This document shows, one piece after another, positions 48,174-58,245 of a stretch of 64,000 bases of DNA. The stretch spans positions 43,037-107,036 of the forward strand of contig NZ_MRWE01000018.1 in assembly GCF_002093665.1 (NCBI RefSeq), given 5' to 3'. A program made the translations under genes and the position numbers. Position 1 is the first letter of the stretch. Every line of letters starts with the position of its first letter. The notes under the pieces are model-generated. The model was not told where the DNA came from, ran no database searches, and saw only the letters and a program-made list of their open reading frames with translations. Source of the DNA: Rouxiella badensis (GTDB lineage: Bacteria; Pseudomonadota; Gammaproteobacteria; Enterobacterales; Enterobacteriaceae).

Positions 48174-48707
48174 ATGCAAATTCCTGAACACCTCCCTGCC
48201 TCTTTCAATAAAATCCAACGCTTACCCTTATTTCCCTGATTAAATCCTGACATTTCACCCAATCTGCTTTACCTACTGAAAACGTCATGCGTAATCCTCA
48301 ACGTTAAGCAAACGTTTGTTGTTATTGCGCAACAAAGCCGCAGATAACACCTAGGTATTGCGCACCCTGCTATTTTTTGTTTGGTTTCCCTCCCTCTTAC
48401 CCTCTATACTATCGGCAACAAAAACTGGCACAGTTTCTTAGATTGAATGGATTCAGCCCCTTGATCTATCGATATCGTCATATAACAAGCGTTTTCACCC
48501 TCGAAACGAGCAAATGTCGTCCAGACAGTTGCGTGCCCGTCGAACTTTACACTGCATTTCTCCCGCACTCGCCTATTCTTAGTAATGTTTTGCTCATACT
48601 GAAGTGTTTCTCAAACCAGGTCATTAACTCATTCAGCGCGTTCGGCGACCGTTCTACCGCACTGCGCACTCTTATCCTATCCATCACAACTTGTAGAAAA
48701 AATCGTC
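48174..48707 (+). promoter_or_regulatory. pykF upstream region with Cra and PurR-like sites
   Basis: 534 bp without a supported gene. It holds a perfect decamer palindrome CAAACGTTTG (48309-48318) within a PurR-box-like 16-mer, a -10-like TATACT (48404-48409), and a Cra (FruR) site TTGAATGGATTCAGC (48443-48457) just downstream of the putative start of transcription. Cra represses pykF in E. coli from such a position. Confidence 0.6.
48443..48457. promoter_or_regulatory. Cra (FruR) operator of pykF
   Basis: TTGAATGGATTCAGC fits the palindromic Cra consensus built on TGAATC/GATTCA. It lies 250 bp before the pykF start, 34 bp after the -10-like element. Confidence 0.7.
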
Positions 48708-50120
48708 ATGAAAAAGACTAAAATTGTTTGTACTATCGGACCTAAGACTGAATCCGAAGAGATGCTGACTAAACTGCTTGATGCAGGAATGAACGTCATG
48801 CGTTTGAACTTTTCTCACGGTGATTATGAAGAGCACGGCCAGCGCATCAAGAACATCCGCAGCGTCATGGAAAAAACGGGCAAGAAAGCCGGTATCCTGC
48901 TGGACACCAAAGGCCCTGAAATCCGTACCATCAAACTGGAAGGCGGCAAAGACGCCTCTCTGATTGCAGGCCAGACCTTTACCTTCACCACTGACCAGAG
49001 CGTTGTCGGTAACACCGAGCGCGTTGCAGTCACCTACGCAGGCTTCGCAGCTGACCTGAAAGTGGGCAACACGGTTCTGGTCGATGATGGCCTGATTGGT
49101 ATGGAAGTGACTCACGTCAGCGACACCGAAGTCACCTGTAAAGTGTTGAACAACGGTGATCTGGGCGAAAACAAAGGCGTTAACCTGCCGGGCGTTTCCA
49201 TCGCGCTGCCAGCACTGGCTGAAAAAGACAAACGCGACCTGATTTTCGGTTGTGAGCAAGGCGTAGACTTCGTTGCGGCTTCTTTCATTCGCAAACGTTC
49301 TGACGTGGTTGAAATCCGTGAACACCTGAAAGCGCACGGCGGCGAACATATCCAGATCATCTCTAAAATCGAAAACCAAGAAGGCCTGAACAACTTCGAC
49401 GAAATCCTCGAAGCCTCAGACGGCATCATGGTTGCTCGTGGTGACCTGGGCGTCGAGATCCCGGTTGAAGAAGTTATCTTCGCCCAGAAAATGATGATCG
49501 AGAAGTGTAACCGCGCACGTAAAGTCGTTATTACTGCGACCCAGATGCTTGACTCGATGATTAAAAACCCACGCCCTACCCGTGCAGAAGCAGGCGATGT
49601 GGCAAACGCCATCATCGACGGCACCGATGCCGTAATGCTGTCAGGCGAAAGCGCCAAGGGTAAATATCCGCTTGAAGCAGTGACCATTATGGCCACTATC
49701 TGTGAGCGTACCGACCGCGTGATGCCTAGCCGCATCGACGGCCAGAACGACAGCCGCAAACTGCGTATCACCGAAGCAGTATGCCGCGGTGCCGTAGAAA
49801 TGGCCGAGAAACTGGACGCGCCTCTGATTGTTGTCGCCACCCACGGCGGTAAATCTGCGATTTCAGTGCGTAAATACTTCCCTAACGCCCTGATTCTGGC
49901 GCTGACCACCAACGAAGTGACCGCTCGTCAGCTTATCCTGACCAAAGGCGTAATCACCCAGCTGGTGAAAGAAATTGCTTCAACCGACGATTTCTATCGC
50001 ATTGGTAAAGAAGCTGCACTCGAAAGTGGTTTAGCTCAAAAAGGCGACAAAGTGGTCATGGTTTCCGGTGCTTTAGTTCCAAGTGGCACCACCAACACCT
50101 CTTCCGTGCACACGCTTTAA
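48708..50120 (+). CDS. pykF: Pyruvate kinase I (fructose-1,6-bisphosphate activated)
   Basis: Last step of glycolysis: PEP + ADP to pyruvate + ATP. 470 residues, the length of E. coli PykF. Visible are the N-terminal [16 protein letters not shown], catalytic Lys in [17 protein letters not shown], the Mg/PEP loop [12 protein letters not shown], the signature [19 protein letters not shown] and the C-terminal allosteric domain ending [13 protein letters not shown]. Confidence 0.97.
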   Translation: MKKTKIVCTIGPKTESEEMLTKLLDAGMNVMRLNFSHGDYEEHGQRIKNIRSVMEKTGKKAGILLDTKGPEIRTIKLEGGKDASLIAGQTFTFTTDQSVVGNTERVAVTYAGFAADLKVGNTVLVDDGLIGMEVTHVSDTEVTCKVLNNGDLGENKGVNLPGVSIALPALAEKDKRDLIFGCEQGVDFVAASFIRKRSDVVEIREHLKAHGGEHIQIISKIENQEGLNNFDEILEASDGIMVARGDLGVEIPVEEVIFAQKMMIEKCNRARKVVITATQMLDSMIKNPRPTRAEAGDVANAIIDGTDAVMLSGESAKGKYPLEAVTIMATICERTDRVMPSRIDGQNDSRKLRITEAVCRGAVEMAEKLDAPLIVVATHGGKSAISVRKYFPNALILALTTNEVTARQLILTKGVITQLVKEIASTDDFYRIGKEAALESGLAQKGDKVVMVSGALVPSGTTNTSSVHTL

Positions 50121-50146
50121 CGACGTGCAGGTTAAACATTAATAAC

Positions 50147-50173
50147 AACGCCGCGAAATGCGGCGTTTTTTTT
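50147..50173 (+). terminator. Terminator after pykF
   Basis: AACGCCGC / GCGGCGTT hairpin with a short loop, followed by eight T. Confidence 0.92.
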
Positions 50174-50340
50174 GACCAATTTCTCTGTTTTTTAGAAAAA
50201 GCTGTCAAATAGGATGTTCTGAAAATGGGACAAGTCTCATGGAATAAGCCTGTTTTAGATAACGTTTTTCAACTTTTATGTAAAAAAAGATGCTTCTTTG
50301 AGCGAACGAACAAAATAAAGCATTTGGCGATAAAAATTTA

Positions 50341-50369
50341 TTCTCATTAGAAAAAGGTTTGTGTAATAC
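50341..50369 (+). promoter_or_regulatory. lpp promoter
   Basis: TTCTCA (50341-50346), 17 bp, TAATAC (50364-50369), in a very A/T-rich region. The sequence GTGTAATACTTGTAACGCTA and the short leader from about 50377 match the strong E. coli lpp promoter almost base for base. Confidence 0.85.
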
Positions 50370-50413
50370 TTGTAACGCTACATGGAGATTAACTTAATCT
50401 AGAGGGTTTTATA

Positions 50414-50650
50414 ATGAATCGCACTAAACTGGTACTGGGCGCAGTAATCCTGGGTTCTACTCTGCTGGCTGGTTGTTCAAGCAATGCTAAAATCGACCAA
50501 CTGTCTTCTGACGTTTCAACTCTGAACTCTAAAGTTGATCAGCTGAGCAACGACGTTGCAGCTGTTAAGTCTGACGTTCAAGCAGCTAAAGACGACGCAG
50601 CACGTGCTAACCAGCGTCTGGACAACCAAGCTCACGCTTACAAGAAGTAA
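50414..50650 (+). CDS. lpp: Major outer-membrane (Braun) lipoprotein Lpp
   Basis: 78-residue precursor. Signal peptide with lipobox LLAGC (acylated Cys21), mature coiled coil with heptad repeats ([23 protein letters not shown]), and C-terminal Lys78 which is joined to peptidoglycan diaminopimelate. It forms trimers tying outer membrane to wall. The length equals E. coli Lpp. An L,D-transpeptidase gene is next to it. Confidence 0.98.
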   Translation: MNRTKLVLGAVILGSTLLAGCSSNAKIDQLSSDVSTLNSKVDQLSNDVAAVKSDVQAAKDDAARANQRLDNQAHAYKK

Positions 50651-50668
50651 TATTTACTTCTCATAATG

Positions 50669-50698
50669 AAATGGCGCACATTGTGCGCCATTTTTTTT
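50669..50698 (+). terminator. lpp terminator
   Basis: 12-bp stem AATGGCGCACA / TGTGCGCCATT followed by eight T. Confidence 0.95.
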
Positions 50699-50796
50699 GC
50701 CTCGTTTTCGTTCTCATCCTATCCTCCTCTGCCAAACCTCTTCAATCACGTTTAGAGCCATCCTCATCCTCCCCCTCACTCTTTCAATACTTTCAA

Positions 50797-50830
50797 ACAA
50801 AAACGCCACTAAAGCGTTTTGGTGGCGTTT
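50797..50830 (-). terminator. Terminator of ldtE
   Basis: On the minus strand AAACGCCAC / GTGGCGTTT with a 12-nt loop, followed by TTGTTTG. It lies 25 bp after the ldtE stop. Confidence 0.8.
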
Positions 50831-50854
50831 AAATGGCATCAAACCCGTCAAGAC

Positions 50855-51823
50855 TTACATCGCACCCGCTGCGGGAGGGGTATTGATATCCTCATTGCCC
50901 GTATTTACCAGTACGGGCATACCGGAACGGCGTTCAATTGCGTCTTTCAAAACCTGCTTGTTAGTCTCGTCGCTAGCACGGAATTTCTTCAGCGCAGCGC
51001 TGAGGAGTATCGGCATCGTCTGCGGATCATCCGTTTCCGTCCGTGAGAGCGGCTGGTGAACTTCAACATAGCGCTTGCCGTCCGGCTCGATGTCAAATTT
51101 CACCGGCTGATTGATGACCTGAACGCGCGTTCCTTTAGGTACGCTATTGAACAATGCCTCGATATCGTCGGGACGTAGACGAATACAGCCCGAGCTCACG
51201 CGCATACCAATGCCAAAGTTGGCATTGGTGCCGTGGATAAGATAGTGCCCTTGTCCGGCCGCCAGACGCATGGCAAACAGACCCATCGGATTATCAGGCC
51301 CAGCAGGCACGACGCCAGGCAGCGTAATCCCCTGCTCCTTCAGATAGATTTTGCGAATATTAGGCGTCGGGGTCCAGGTTGGATTCGGGATCTTCTGGCT
51401 GATAGAGGTCACCATTTCAGGCGTATTGCGCCCCAGCTGGCCGATGCCTATCGGGTAGACCACGACTTTGTTTTCCCCTTTCGGATAATAGTAGAGACGC
51501 AGCTCGGCGAGATTGATAACAATGCCCTCTCGTTTGGTGTCAGGCAGCAACATCTGACTGGGTATGGTGAGCACAGTACCAGGCTTAGGCAGTAAAGGAT
51601 CGACGCCTGGATTCGCTTCCAGCATCGCAATCAGGCCAATTTGATATTTAGCGGCCACGGCCTCGAGTGGTTTGCCATCATTGGGCACAACGTAAGTGGT
51701 GTTCTCGCCGATTAGGCGACTGTTATCGGCGGGAAGTGGATATTCCGCCGCCTTCGAGGCGGTCATTCCGGCGCTAAAAACGCTGGCGAAAAGCATTCCC
51801 ATAAGAGGCAAAGTCAGTTTCAT
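50855..51823 (-). CDS. ldtE: L,D-transpeptidase LdtE (YkuD domain)
   Basis: 322-residue periplasmic enzyme. Signal peptide 1-25 (MKLTLPLMGMLFASVFSAGM plus TASKA), a LysM domain (about 42-90), then the YkuD catalytic domain with H197 and Cys213 in MRVSSGCIRLRPDD. In E. coli the gene between lpp and sufE is ldtE (YnhG), which makes 3-3 mDAP cross-links; relatives LdtA-C attach Lpp to the wall. Position supports LdtE, but sequence alone does not exclude Lpp-anchoring activity. AGGAA precedes the ATG. Confidence 0.88.
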   Translation of the reverse strand: MKLTLPLMGMLFASVFSAGMTASKAAEYPLPADNSRLIGENTTYVVPNDGKPLEAVAAKYQIGLIAMLEANPGVDPLLPKPGTVLTIPSQMLLPDTKREGIVINLAELRLYYYPKGENKVVVYPIGIGQLGRNTPEMVTSISQKIPNPTWTPTPNIRKIYLKEQGITLPGVVPAGPDNPMGLFAMRLAAGQGHYLIHGTNANFGIGMRVSSGCIRLRPDDIEALFNSVPKGTRVQVINQPVKFDIEPDGKRYVEVHQPLSRTETDDPQTMPILLSAALKKFRASDETNKQVLKDAIERRSGMPVLVNTGNEDINTPPAAGAM

Positions 51824-52033
51824 GCTAATTCCTGCTCATCTAGGTTATTGACCTAAGTATCAAGGTACTCGAGGATCATTCGTTATTAGAGTTAATATTA
51901 GCATTGCTGGTCTTAATGACAATTTAGGCTTCTAAAATCAACGCGTTACGCATCAGATCGCCGCAAGGAAATTAAGGAATTAAGCTGCTGAAAAATCAGA
52001 AATAAATCAGGGAAAAATCGGAGGGGAAACGAA

Positions 52034-52080
52034 AATGGCCCGACCCATTAGCAGAACAATCCTAATGGGGCGGGCCATTG
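52034..52080 (-). terminator. Terminator of the suf operon
   Basis: Long stem AATGGCCCG-CCCATTA / TAATGGG-CGGGCCATT (one bulge or mismatch) just after sufE; on the minus strand it is followed by TTTCGTTT. Confidence 0.8.
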
Positions 52081-52101
52081 CACGGGGTAAAAGCGGCGTG
52101 G

Positions 52102-52518
52102 TTACGCCATTACCGCCGCTTTGGCACGAATAGCGCGGATCATTGCCTCAAGCCCCTGGGAACGGGAAGGCGTAAGATGCTGACTCAGCTCCAGCTCGCC
52201 AAAGAAAGGACGAACGTCAAGCGCCACCACTTCTTCTGCGGTCAGGCCGTGATACAGGCTGAAAACAATCGCCAGCAACCCTTTCACGATGGCCGCATCG
52301 CTGTCGCCAGCGAAATCAATCTGACCATTTTCGCCTGCGTGCATCACAATCCACACCTGGCTTTGACAGCCAGAAATCAGATTCTGCGCCTGACGATTTT
52401 CGTCGCTTAATGGCGCAAGCAGCGCACCAAGCTCGATCACATACAGGTATTTCTCTTCCCAGTTCGGGCACCGGGAGAAGTTTTTAACCAACTTTTGCTT
52501 ATCTGGCAAATTTGCCAT
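52102..52518 (-). CDS. sufE: Sulfur acceptor SufE
   Basis: 138 residues; accepts persulfide sulfur from SufS on Cys51 ([10 protein letters not shown]) and passes it to SufBCD. The length matches E. coli SufE. It is the last gene of sufABCDSE, 29 bp after sufS. Confidence 0.96.
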   Translation of the reverse strand: MANLPDKQKLVKNFSRCPNWEEKYLYVIELGALLAPLSDENRQAQNLISGCQSQVWIVMHAGENGQIDFAGDSDAAIVKGLLAIVFSLYHGLTAEEVVALDVRPFFGELELSQHLTPSRSQGLEAMIRAIRAKAAVMA

Positions 52519-52547
52519 AAAAAACCATCCTGCTATTTTGCTTTTTG

Positions 52548-53768
52548 TTAACCCAGCAGCAGGCTAATACGTTTTAGTCCTGCGACCAAACGGTCAACTT
52601 CTTCGCGGGTATTATACATTGCAAGAGAAGCACGGCACATGGCCGGAACGCCGAAGAATGACATCAGCGGCATGGCGCAGTGGTGACCGGTGCGAATAGC
52701 GATACCGTATTGGTCAAGGAAGCTGCCCACGTCATAAGCATGATGCTTGCCGAGGTTAAAGGCAATGACACCAGAACGTTCTGCAGGTCCATAGATATGG
52801 ATATCCGGGATATCGGCCATCGCCTCGAGCGCGTAGCTCATCAGCGACTGCTCGTACTCGTTGATAGCGTCCAGACCAAGTTCATTAACGTAGTCGAATG
52901 CAGCGCCCAGGCCAATCATGCCGCCGGTGTTTGGCGAGCCCGCCTCAAAACGCCACGGCGCTTTGACGTAGGTGGTTCCTTCGGTCAGGCTCACGTGCTT
53001 GATCATCGAGCCGCCGCCTTCCCAGGGTGGCATTTTATCTAGCAGTGCCGCTTTACCGTAAAGAATACCAATACCGGTCGGTCCATAGAGTTTATGGCCA
53101 GAGAACACGTAGAAATCACAATCCAACGCCTGCACATCCACCTTGTGGTGCATGACAGCCTGCGCGCCGTCCACCAGCACATACAGGCCGGCGGCCTTAG
53201 CCTGTGGAATAATGGTTTCAATGGGATTGCGCGTGCCCAACACGTTTGAGACGTGCGCCAGCGCCAGCAGTTTGGTCTGCGGCGTCAGCAGCGACGCAAA
53301 CTGACTCATGTCCAGTTCGCCTTCCGGCGTCAGGTGCCAGACATCGATGTGCAGGCCACGTTCTTCGGCAAGCATCTGCCACGGAACGATATTGGCATGG
53401 TGCTCCATCTCGGTGATGATAATGCGATCACCGGCGGAAAGCTGGGTACGGCCAAAGGTGTTGGCAACCAGGTTGATAGCCTCGGTCGAACCTTTGACGA
53501 AAACAATCTCTTCGGCAGAAGCCGCATTAATAAATGCGGCGGCCTGCTTACGAACGTTTTCCATCTGCTCGGTGGCTTCAACGCTGAGAGTGTGGATCCC
53601 ACGGTGCACAGCGGCGTAGTCGTGCTTATAGAACTGACTTTCACTGTCAATGACCTGACGCGGTTTCTGCGCGCTCGCCGCGCTGTCCAGGTAGGCCAGT
53701 GGCTGGCCGTTAACTTCACGGCTCAGCAGAGGAAAATCACTACGCACTCTTTCCAGTGGAAAACTCAT
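52548..53768 (-). CDS. sufS: Cysteine desulfurase SufS
   Basis: PLP enzyme (class V aminotransferase fold), 406 residues, that removes sulfur from cysteine. PLP-lysine in [14 protein letters not shown]; active Cys in [28 protein letters not shown] and [12 protein letters not shown] as in the group II desulfurases. Its ATG overlaps the sufD stop (TAATG). Confidence 0.96.
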   Translation of the reverse strand: MSFPLERVRSDFPLLSREVNGQPLAYLDSAASAQKPRQVIDSESQFYKHDYAAVHRGIHTLSVEATEQMENVRKQAAAFINAASAEEIVFVKGSTEAINLVANTFGRTQLSAGDRIIITEMEHHANIVPWQMLAEERGLHIDVWHLTPEGELDMSQFASLLTPQTKLLALAHVSNVLGTRNPIETIIPQAKAAGLYVLVDGAQAVMHHKVDVQALDCDFYVFSGHKLYGPTGIGILYGKAALLDKMPPWEGGGSMIKHVSLTEGTTYVKAPWRFEAGSPNTGGMIGLGAAFDYVNELGLDAINEYEQSLMSYALEAMADIPDIHIYGPAERSGVIAFNLGKHHAYDVGSFLDQYGIAIRTGHHCAMPLMSFFGVPAMCRASLAMYNTREEVDRLVAGLKRISLLLG

Positions 53769-55069
53769 TACTCACCTCGATTCAGTCGGCCTGCAATCCG
53801 TGCAATAACAACCTCACGCAGCGTCTCATTTTCAATTGCTTCAGTCAGCTCGGCTGCGAAGGCGAAGATAATCATGTTACGTGCATCAAGCCCGCTGATA
53901 CCGCGAGCACGAAGGTAGAACAGCTGCTCGTCGTCCATGCGGCCAACGGTCGCGCCGTGTCCACACTTGACGTCATCGGCAAAAATAACCAGCTGCGGCT
54001 TGGTATCGACCTCGGCTTTCGGACTCAGCAACAGGTTGTTGTTGGTCATCTTGCCGTCGGTTTTAATGGCGTTTTTAGCCACTTCGATCATGCCGTTAAA
54101 TACCGCTTTAGCACGATCGTTAACAATCACCTTGTGCAGCTGATTGCTGTTGCAATAGCCTTTGTTGTGCTCGAGATAAGTGCGGGTATCCGCAATCTCG
54201 GCATCAATCGGCAACAGCAGGCTATTGATGTTCAGATTGCTGCCTTCGCCGTTAAGCTGTGCGCTGGTGTTGTTACGGGTTAACCCGGCCCCCAGCAGGA
54301 AGCTGTGGCTGGATACGCGCGCGTCACGGCCAACGACCAGATCGTTATGGGCAAAGTGGTAGCTTGCCTGGCTTTCGAAGGAGAGCTTGTAGTGCGTGAA
54401 ATCAGCGTTATCGCCAATGTTCGCCGTCAGGCGTGCACCGGTGAAATGCCCTGCTTCGCCCAGGCTCACATAGTGTTCAATCACTTCGGCATTAGCACCG
54501 CGCTCAACCGCAACGTGGTAGCGATGATGCGCCGTGTTCACTTCGCGAGAATTGGCACGACCGCTGCTGATGTGCAGCAGGTAAAGCGGCTTTTCAGCCT
54601 GCTTGCCGGCGGCGAGGCGAATGTTGAGGCCATCCTGCGCCAGACTCTCGGTCAGGTGCAGGAACACTTCTGACTGAATCGCCTCTGGCAGCGTTTGCTG
54701 GCAGGCCGGGGTCAGTTTCTCAATCTCGAAATCGCCGGTGTCGGTATCGCTAAGCTCAGCGCTGAAACGGCCATCGATGAACACCAGACGGTAAGTATCG
54801 AGCGGCAGCGCCACGGATTTCAGCACGTCGGCAGACACCTGCTGTTTTTCAGGGGCAAAGAACTGGTTACCCAGCAGCGGCGCGACAGGCGTGTATTTCC
54901 AGTCTTCCATCTTCGCATGCGGGAAACCAAGGCGCAGAACCTGCTGCCAATGGTTGTAGGCATGGGAAGACTGCTCGCCACCTACGCTTTCGAACAGGCG
55001 GTAAAACTGCTGCATAGCATGTGAGCTGCCGGCTGCAGGGGCATTACTCTTCGTCGGTAAGCCAGCCAT
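53768..55069 (-). CDS. sufD: Fe-S scaffold subunit SufD
   Basis: 433-residue beta-helix partner of SufB in the SufBC2D scaffold. The start [11 protein letters not shown] matches E. coli SufD and lies 26 bp inside the end of sufC. An N-terminal helical region is followed by the beta-helix with [17 protein letters not shown] and the C-terminal [25 protein letters not shown], including the conserved His/Cys area used in cluster assembly. Confidence 0.95.
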   Translation of the reverse strand: MAGLPTKSNAPAAGSSHAMQQFYRLFESVGGEQSSHAYNHWQQVLRLGFPHAKMEDWKYTPVAPLLGNQFFAPEKQQVSADVLKSVALPLDTYRLVFIDGRFSAELSDTDTGDFEIEKLTPACQQTLPEAIQSEVFLHLTESLAQDGLNIRLAAGKQAEKPLYLLHISSGRANSREVNTAHHRYHVAVERGANAEVIEHYVSLGEAGHFTGARLTANIGDNADFTHYKLSFESQASYHFAHNDLVVGRDARVSSHSFLLGAGLTRNNTSAQLNGEGSNLNINSLLLPIDAEIADTRTYLEHNKGYCNSNQLHKVIVNDRAKAVFNGMIEVAKNAIKTDGKMTNNNLLLSPKAEVDTKPQLVIFADDVKCGHGATVGRMDDEQLFYLRARGISGLDARNMIIFAFAAELTEAIENETLREVVIARIAGRLNRGE

Positions 55070-55790
55070 AACCTTGCTCCTCTAACTGTTTAACCAAGCT
55101 GAAATCACCGGATTTTACAATGCGGCCCTGCCACAGAACGTGCACGTAGTCAGGCTTGATATAGTCGAGGATACGCTGGTAGTGGGTCACAATAATAAAG
55201 GAGCGCTTACCGTCACGCAGGGCGTTAACGCCGCTGGAAACGATTTTCAACGCATCGATGTCCAGACCGGAGTCGGTTTCATCAAGAATGCACAGGCTTG
55301 GCTCAAGGGCCGCCATCTGCAGAATATCGTTACGCTTCTTCTCACCACCGGAGAAGCCAACGTTAACCGAACGACTCAACAGGTCTTCAGGCATCTTCAG
55401 CATCGCAATTTTTTCGTCCATAAAATCGGCGAAATCAAAGCGGTCCATCGGAGGCTGTTCACGGTATTTACGAACCGCGTTTACCGCAGTTTGCAGGAAA
55501 AAGTTGTTGCTGACGCCTGGGATTTCAACCGGGTATTGAAACGCCATGAATACGCCTTCGCCGGCGCGGTCTTCTGGATCAAGCTCCAGCAGGTCTTTAC
55601 CATTGAATTCGACAGAGCCTTCAGTCACTTCGTAATCTTCACGGCCCGCAAGTGTAGCGGAAAGCGTACTTTTACCTGAGCCGTTCGGGCCCATAATGGC
55701 GTGCACTTCCCCAGGCTTGATCTCGAGATCGAGCCCTTTAAGAATTTCCTTTTCTTCTACTCGGACCTTTAAATTCTTAATGCTTAACAT
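55044..55790 (-). CDS. sufC: Fe-S assembly ATPase SufC
   Basis: 248-residue ABC-type ATPase. Walker A GPNGSGKS near residue 35, signature FSGGEKKRNDILQ (the Suf variant), Walker B LCILDETDSGLDIDAL, and His in IIVTHYQR. Drives conformational change in SufB-SufD during cluster assembly. Confidence 0.97.
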   Translation of the reverse strand: MLSIKNLKVRVEEKEILKGLDLEIKPGEVHAIMGPNGSGKSTLSATLAGREDYEVTEGSVEFNGKDLLELDPEDRAGEGVFMAFQYPVEIPGVSNNFFLQTAVNAVRKYREQPPMDRFDFADFMDEKIAMLKMPEDLLSRSVNVGFSGGEKKRNDILQMAALEPSLCILDETDSGLDIDALKIVSSGVNALRDGKRSFIIVTHYQRILDYIKPDYVHVLWQGRIVKSGDFSLVKQLEEQGYGWLTDEE

Positions 55791-55864
55791 GTGTATCCTT
55801 GATTTGCGTCTGTGCGCTCGTGTTTCTACTTATTCTGTTGTTCTTCAAGTCTGTCGGGTAAGAC

Positions 55865-57385
55865 TTACCCGACGCTGTGCTCAAGGCTGATTGCGAGAAG
55901 TTTTTGCGCTTCCACGGCAAATTCGAGCGGCAACTCTGAAAAGACATCTTTACAGAAACCGTTAACGATCATTGAGATAGCATCGTCTTCACTGATCCCG
56001 CGCTGTAGGCAGTAGAACAGCTGATCTTCACCAATCTTCGAGGTCGTGGCTTCGTGCTCCAGCTGAGCAGTGCTGTTACGCACTTCGATATACGGGAACG
56101 TATGTGCGCCACAGTCTGGGCCAATCAGCATCGAGTCACACTGGGTAAAGTTACGCGCGTTCTCGGCGGAAGGCAGGATTTTAACCAGACCGCGATAGCT
56201 GTTTTCACTCTTTCCGGCAGAGATACCTTTGGCAATGATGGTCGACTTGGTGTTTTTACCAATGTGAATCATCTTGGTGCCGGTATCGGCCTGCTGCTTG
56301 CCGCTGGTCAGTGCAACCGAGAAGAATTCACCGATTGAGTTATCGCCTTTCAGGATAACGCTCGGGTATTTCCAGGTGATGGCAGAACCGGTCTCGGACT
56401 GAGTCCAGGACATTTTGGAGTTTGCACCTTCGCAGATAGCGCGTTTGGTGACAAAGTTCAAAATACCACCGCTGCTCTCTTCGCTGCCGGAGAACCAGTT
56501 TTGCACGGTGGAGTATTTTACTTCAGCGTCTTTGTGGATGATGACTTCAACCACGGCCGCGTGCAGCTGATAGGTATCACGAACCGGCGCCGAGCAGCCT
56601 TCGATGTAGCTGACATAGCTGCCTTCGTCGGCAATCAGAATGGTACGCTCGAACTGACCTGTCTTCGCTGCGTTGATGCGGAAATAGGTCGACAGCTCCA
56701 TCGGGCAACGCACGCCTTTCGGGATGTACACGAAAGTACCGTCAGAAGCGACAGCGGCGTTCAGCGCAGCGAAGAAGTTGTCTTCAGCAGGCACAACGGT
56801 GCCCAGATACTGTTTAACCAGCTCTGGATAATCGTGAATAGCTTCACCGAAGGAGCAGAAGATAACGCCGGATTCAGCCAGCTTCTCACGGTAGGTGGTC
56901 GAAACGGAAACGGAGTCGAAGATGGCGTCAACGGCCACTTCTTTACCTTCACGCACAGGAACACCCAACTGATTGAAGGCTTTTTCAACTTCGGTGGTCA
57001 GATAGTTTTTTTCGAGCGCAGGCACAGCCAGCGAGTCTGCGGTTGACTGCTGCGTGGCACCAGGCTGAGAACCACAGGAATCGTCACAGCTGCCGCACGA
57101 TGGCGCGGAGTAATAGCTGTAGTCCTGATAGTCTAAAGGCTTGTATTCGCCCTTAAGCCAGTGCGGCTCTTCCATTTTGATCCAAGCACGGTAAGCCTGC
57201 AGACGGAACTCCAGCATCCACTCCGGCTCATTACGCTTGGCGGAAATGGCACGAACGACATCTTCGTTGATGCCGGATGCGAGTTCATCGGTTGCCAGCG
57301 CGGTGAAAAATCCTTCCTTGTATTTATTCCCATCGCCGACCCAAGACTGCACGTTGTCTGGAATTTCTACGTTGCTTCGTGACAT
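55865..57385 (-). CDS. sufB: Fe-S scaffold subunit SufB
   Basis: 506-residue core scaffold on which clusters are built. N-terminal [34 protein letters not shown]; a Cys-rich segment [15 protein letters not shown]; beta-helix core with [16 protein letters not shown] and the catalytic Cys in [14 protein letters not shown]. It is 11 residues longer than the E. coli protein, mainly in the stretch around 110-130. sufA lies 30 bp upstream. Confidence 0.96.
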   Translation of the reverse strand: MSRSNVEIPDNVQSWVGDGNKYKEGFFTALATDELASGINEDVVRAISAKRNEPEWMLEFRLQAYRAWIKMEEPHWLKGEYKPLDYQDYSYYSAPSCGSCDDSCGSQPGATQQSTADSLAVPALEKNYLTTEVEKAFNQLGVPVREGKEVAVDAIFDSVSVSTTYREKLAESGVIFCSFGEAIHDYPELVKQYLGTVVPAEDNFFAALNAAVASDGTFVYIPKGVRCPMELSTYFRINAAKTGQFERTILIADEGSYVSYIEGCSAPVRDTYQLHAAVVEVIIHKDAEVKYSTVQNWFSGSEESSGGILNFVTKRAICEGANSKMSWTQSETGSAITWKYPSVILKGDNSIGEFFSVALTSGKQQADTGTKMIHIGKNTKSTIIAKGISAGKSENSYRGLVKILPSAENARNFTQCDSMLIGPDCGAHTFPYIEVRNSTAQLEHEATTSKIGEDQLFYCLQRGISEDDAISMIVNGFCKDVFSELPLEFAVEAQKLLAISLEHSVG

Positions 57386-57415
57386 GTTAGTTACATCGCT
57401 TCGATTACATTAGAA

Positions 57416-57787
57416 TTACAGGCCAAAGCTTTCCCCACACCCGCAGGCGTGTTGAGCTTTTGGATTATTGAACTTAAAGATCTGGTTCAGCCCTTCACGG
57501 ACAAAATCCACCTCAGTTCCATCGATGAAAGGCATTGCTTTCAACGGAATATACAGGTGAGCACCTTCGCGCTCGAAAACCAGGTCATCGCTCGCCGGTT
57601 GTTTAGTCAGGTCTAGCACATAGGCAAAACCTGCGCAGCCCGACTGCTTCACAGACAGCTGTAGCCCTTTGACTTCAGGATCCTGAGTCATTAGATTTTT
57701 GACCTGCTTGGCTGCGGAATCAGTCAGCGTCACGCCTTGCCATACGTTGTCATCCAATGAGAACGTGCCGACATTTTCGGTTTGCAT
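57416..57787 (-). CDS. sufA: A-type Fe-S carrier SufA
   Basis: 123-residue HesB/IscA family carrier; the three conserved Cys are in KQSGCAGFAY and the C-terminal HACGCGESFG. It transfers Fe-S clusters from SufBCD to client apoproteins. It is the first gene of the suf operon; its promoter lies upstream at 57838-57865. Confidence 0.96.
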   Translation of the reverse strand: MQTENVGTFSLDDNVWQGVTLTDSAAKQVKNLMTQDPEVKGLQLSVKQSGCAGFAYVLDLTKQPASDDLVFEREGAHLYIPLKAMPFIDGTEVDFVREGLNQIFKFNNPKAQHACGCGESFGL

Positions 57788-57837
57788 CTGTCTACCTCAT
57801 GAATATCAGGTTATTAATAGACAACCTTCTAGTGTCT

Positions 57838-57886
57838 ATTTTAGTGATTACACTTGTCACTTCAACCTCTTGTTTTAAGAGGGTAT
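57838..57886 (-). promoter_or_regulatory. suf promoter with candidate IscR site
   Basis: On the minus strand TTGAAG (57860-57865), 16 bp, TAAAAT (57838-57843). Overlapping the -35, positions 57861-57886 read ATACCC...GGTTGAA with an inner CCTCTT/AAGAGG inverted repeat. This resembles the outer halves of the IscR type-2 motif; the central bases do not fit. E. coli suf is activated by apo-IscR near the -35. Confidence 0.5.
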
Positions 57887-58187
57887 AGCCATTACGGACC
57901 GCAAACAGCCCTGCTCGCGTCCGTGAATGAGATGCCGCCTTTTCTGGATAGAAACTACGCACCTCATCAACTAATTGAATAAATTGTCAATTTTTTGTTA
58001 AAAATTGACAATTTTGGCTTTTATGCCCTCTCTTTGCTGTAGATGTTTTACTACGATAAAACATTCATCGGAAATACCTATTTATGAATTTCTTCTACCC
58101 TATCGCCGAATAAGGCTCTTTTTGTCTCATGCCCCTACATTGATCAAGGACAAAAAAGGGCGTAGAAAACATTGATCCGCAGCTTTT
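57887..58187. other. suf upstream region with 34-bp perfect palindrome
   Basis: A/T-rich and gene-free. It contains AAATTGTCAATTTTT (57981-57995), four bases, and its exact reverse complement (58000-58014). The palindrome lies about 120-150 bp upstream of the suf -35 and about 175 bp before the divergent promoter. E. coli suf has distant IHF and OxyR sites, but this sequence does not match a motif I know. Confidence 0.6.
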
Positions 58188-58226
58188 TTGCAAATATGAT
58201 ATTTTTTAATATGATAATAGTTATCA
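58188..58226 (+). promoter_or_regulatory. Fur-controlled promoter of the gene at 58246
   Basis: TTGCAA (58188-58193), 16 bp, TATGAT (58210-58215). The Fur palindrome TGATAATAGTTATCA (58212-58226) covers the -10 and probable start point. Identical 15-mer to the ryhB Fur box. Confidence 0.85.
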
Positions 58227-58245
58227 TTCAAATCGGAATGCGCTC

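Noticed and set aside
48377..48721. 114-codon plus-strand frame overlapping the pykF start
   Set aside because: It covers the promoter, Cra box and pykF start region, has no ribosome site or known family, and its composition is not coding-like.
49112..49912. 266-codon antisense frame in pykF
   Set aside because: Long only because of pykF codon bias; no independent signals.
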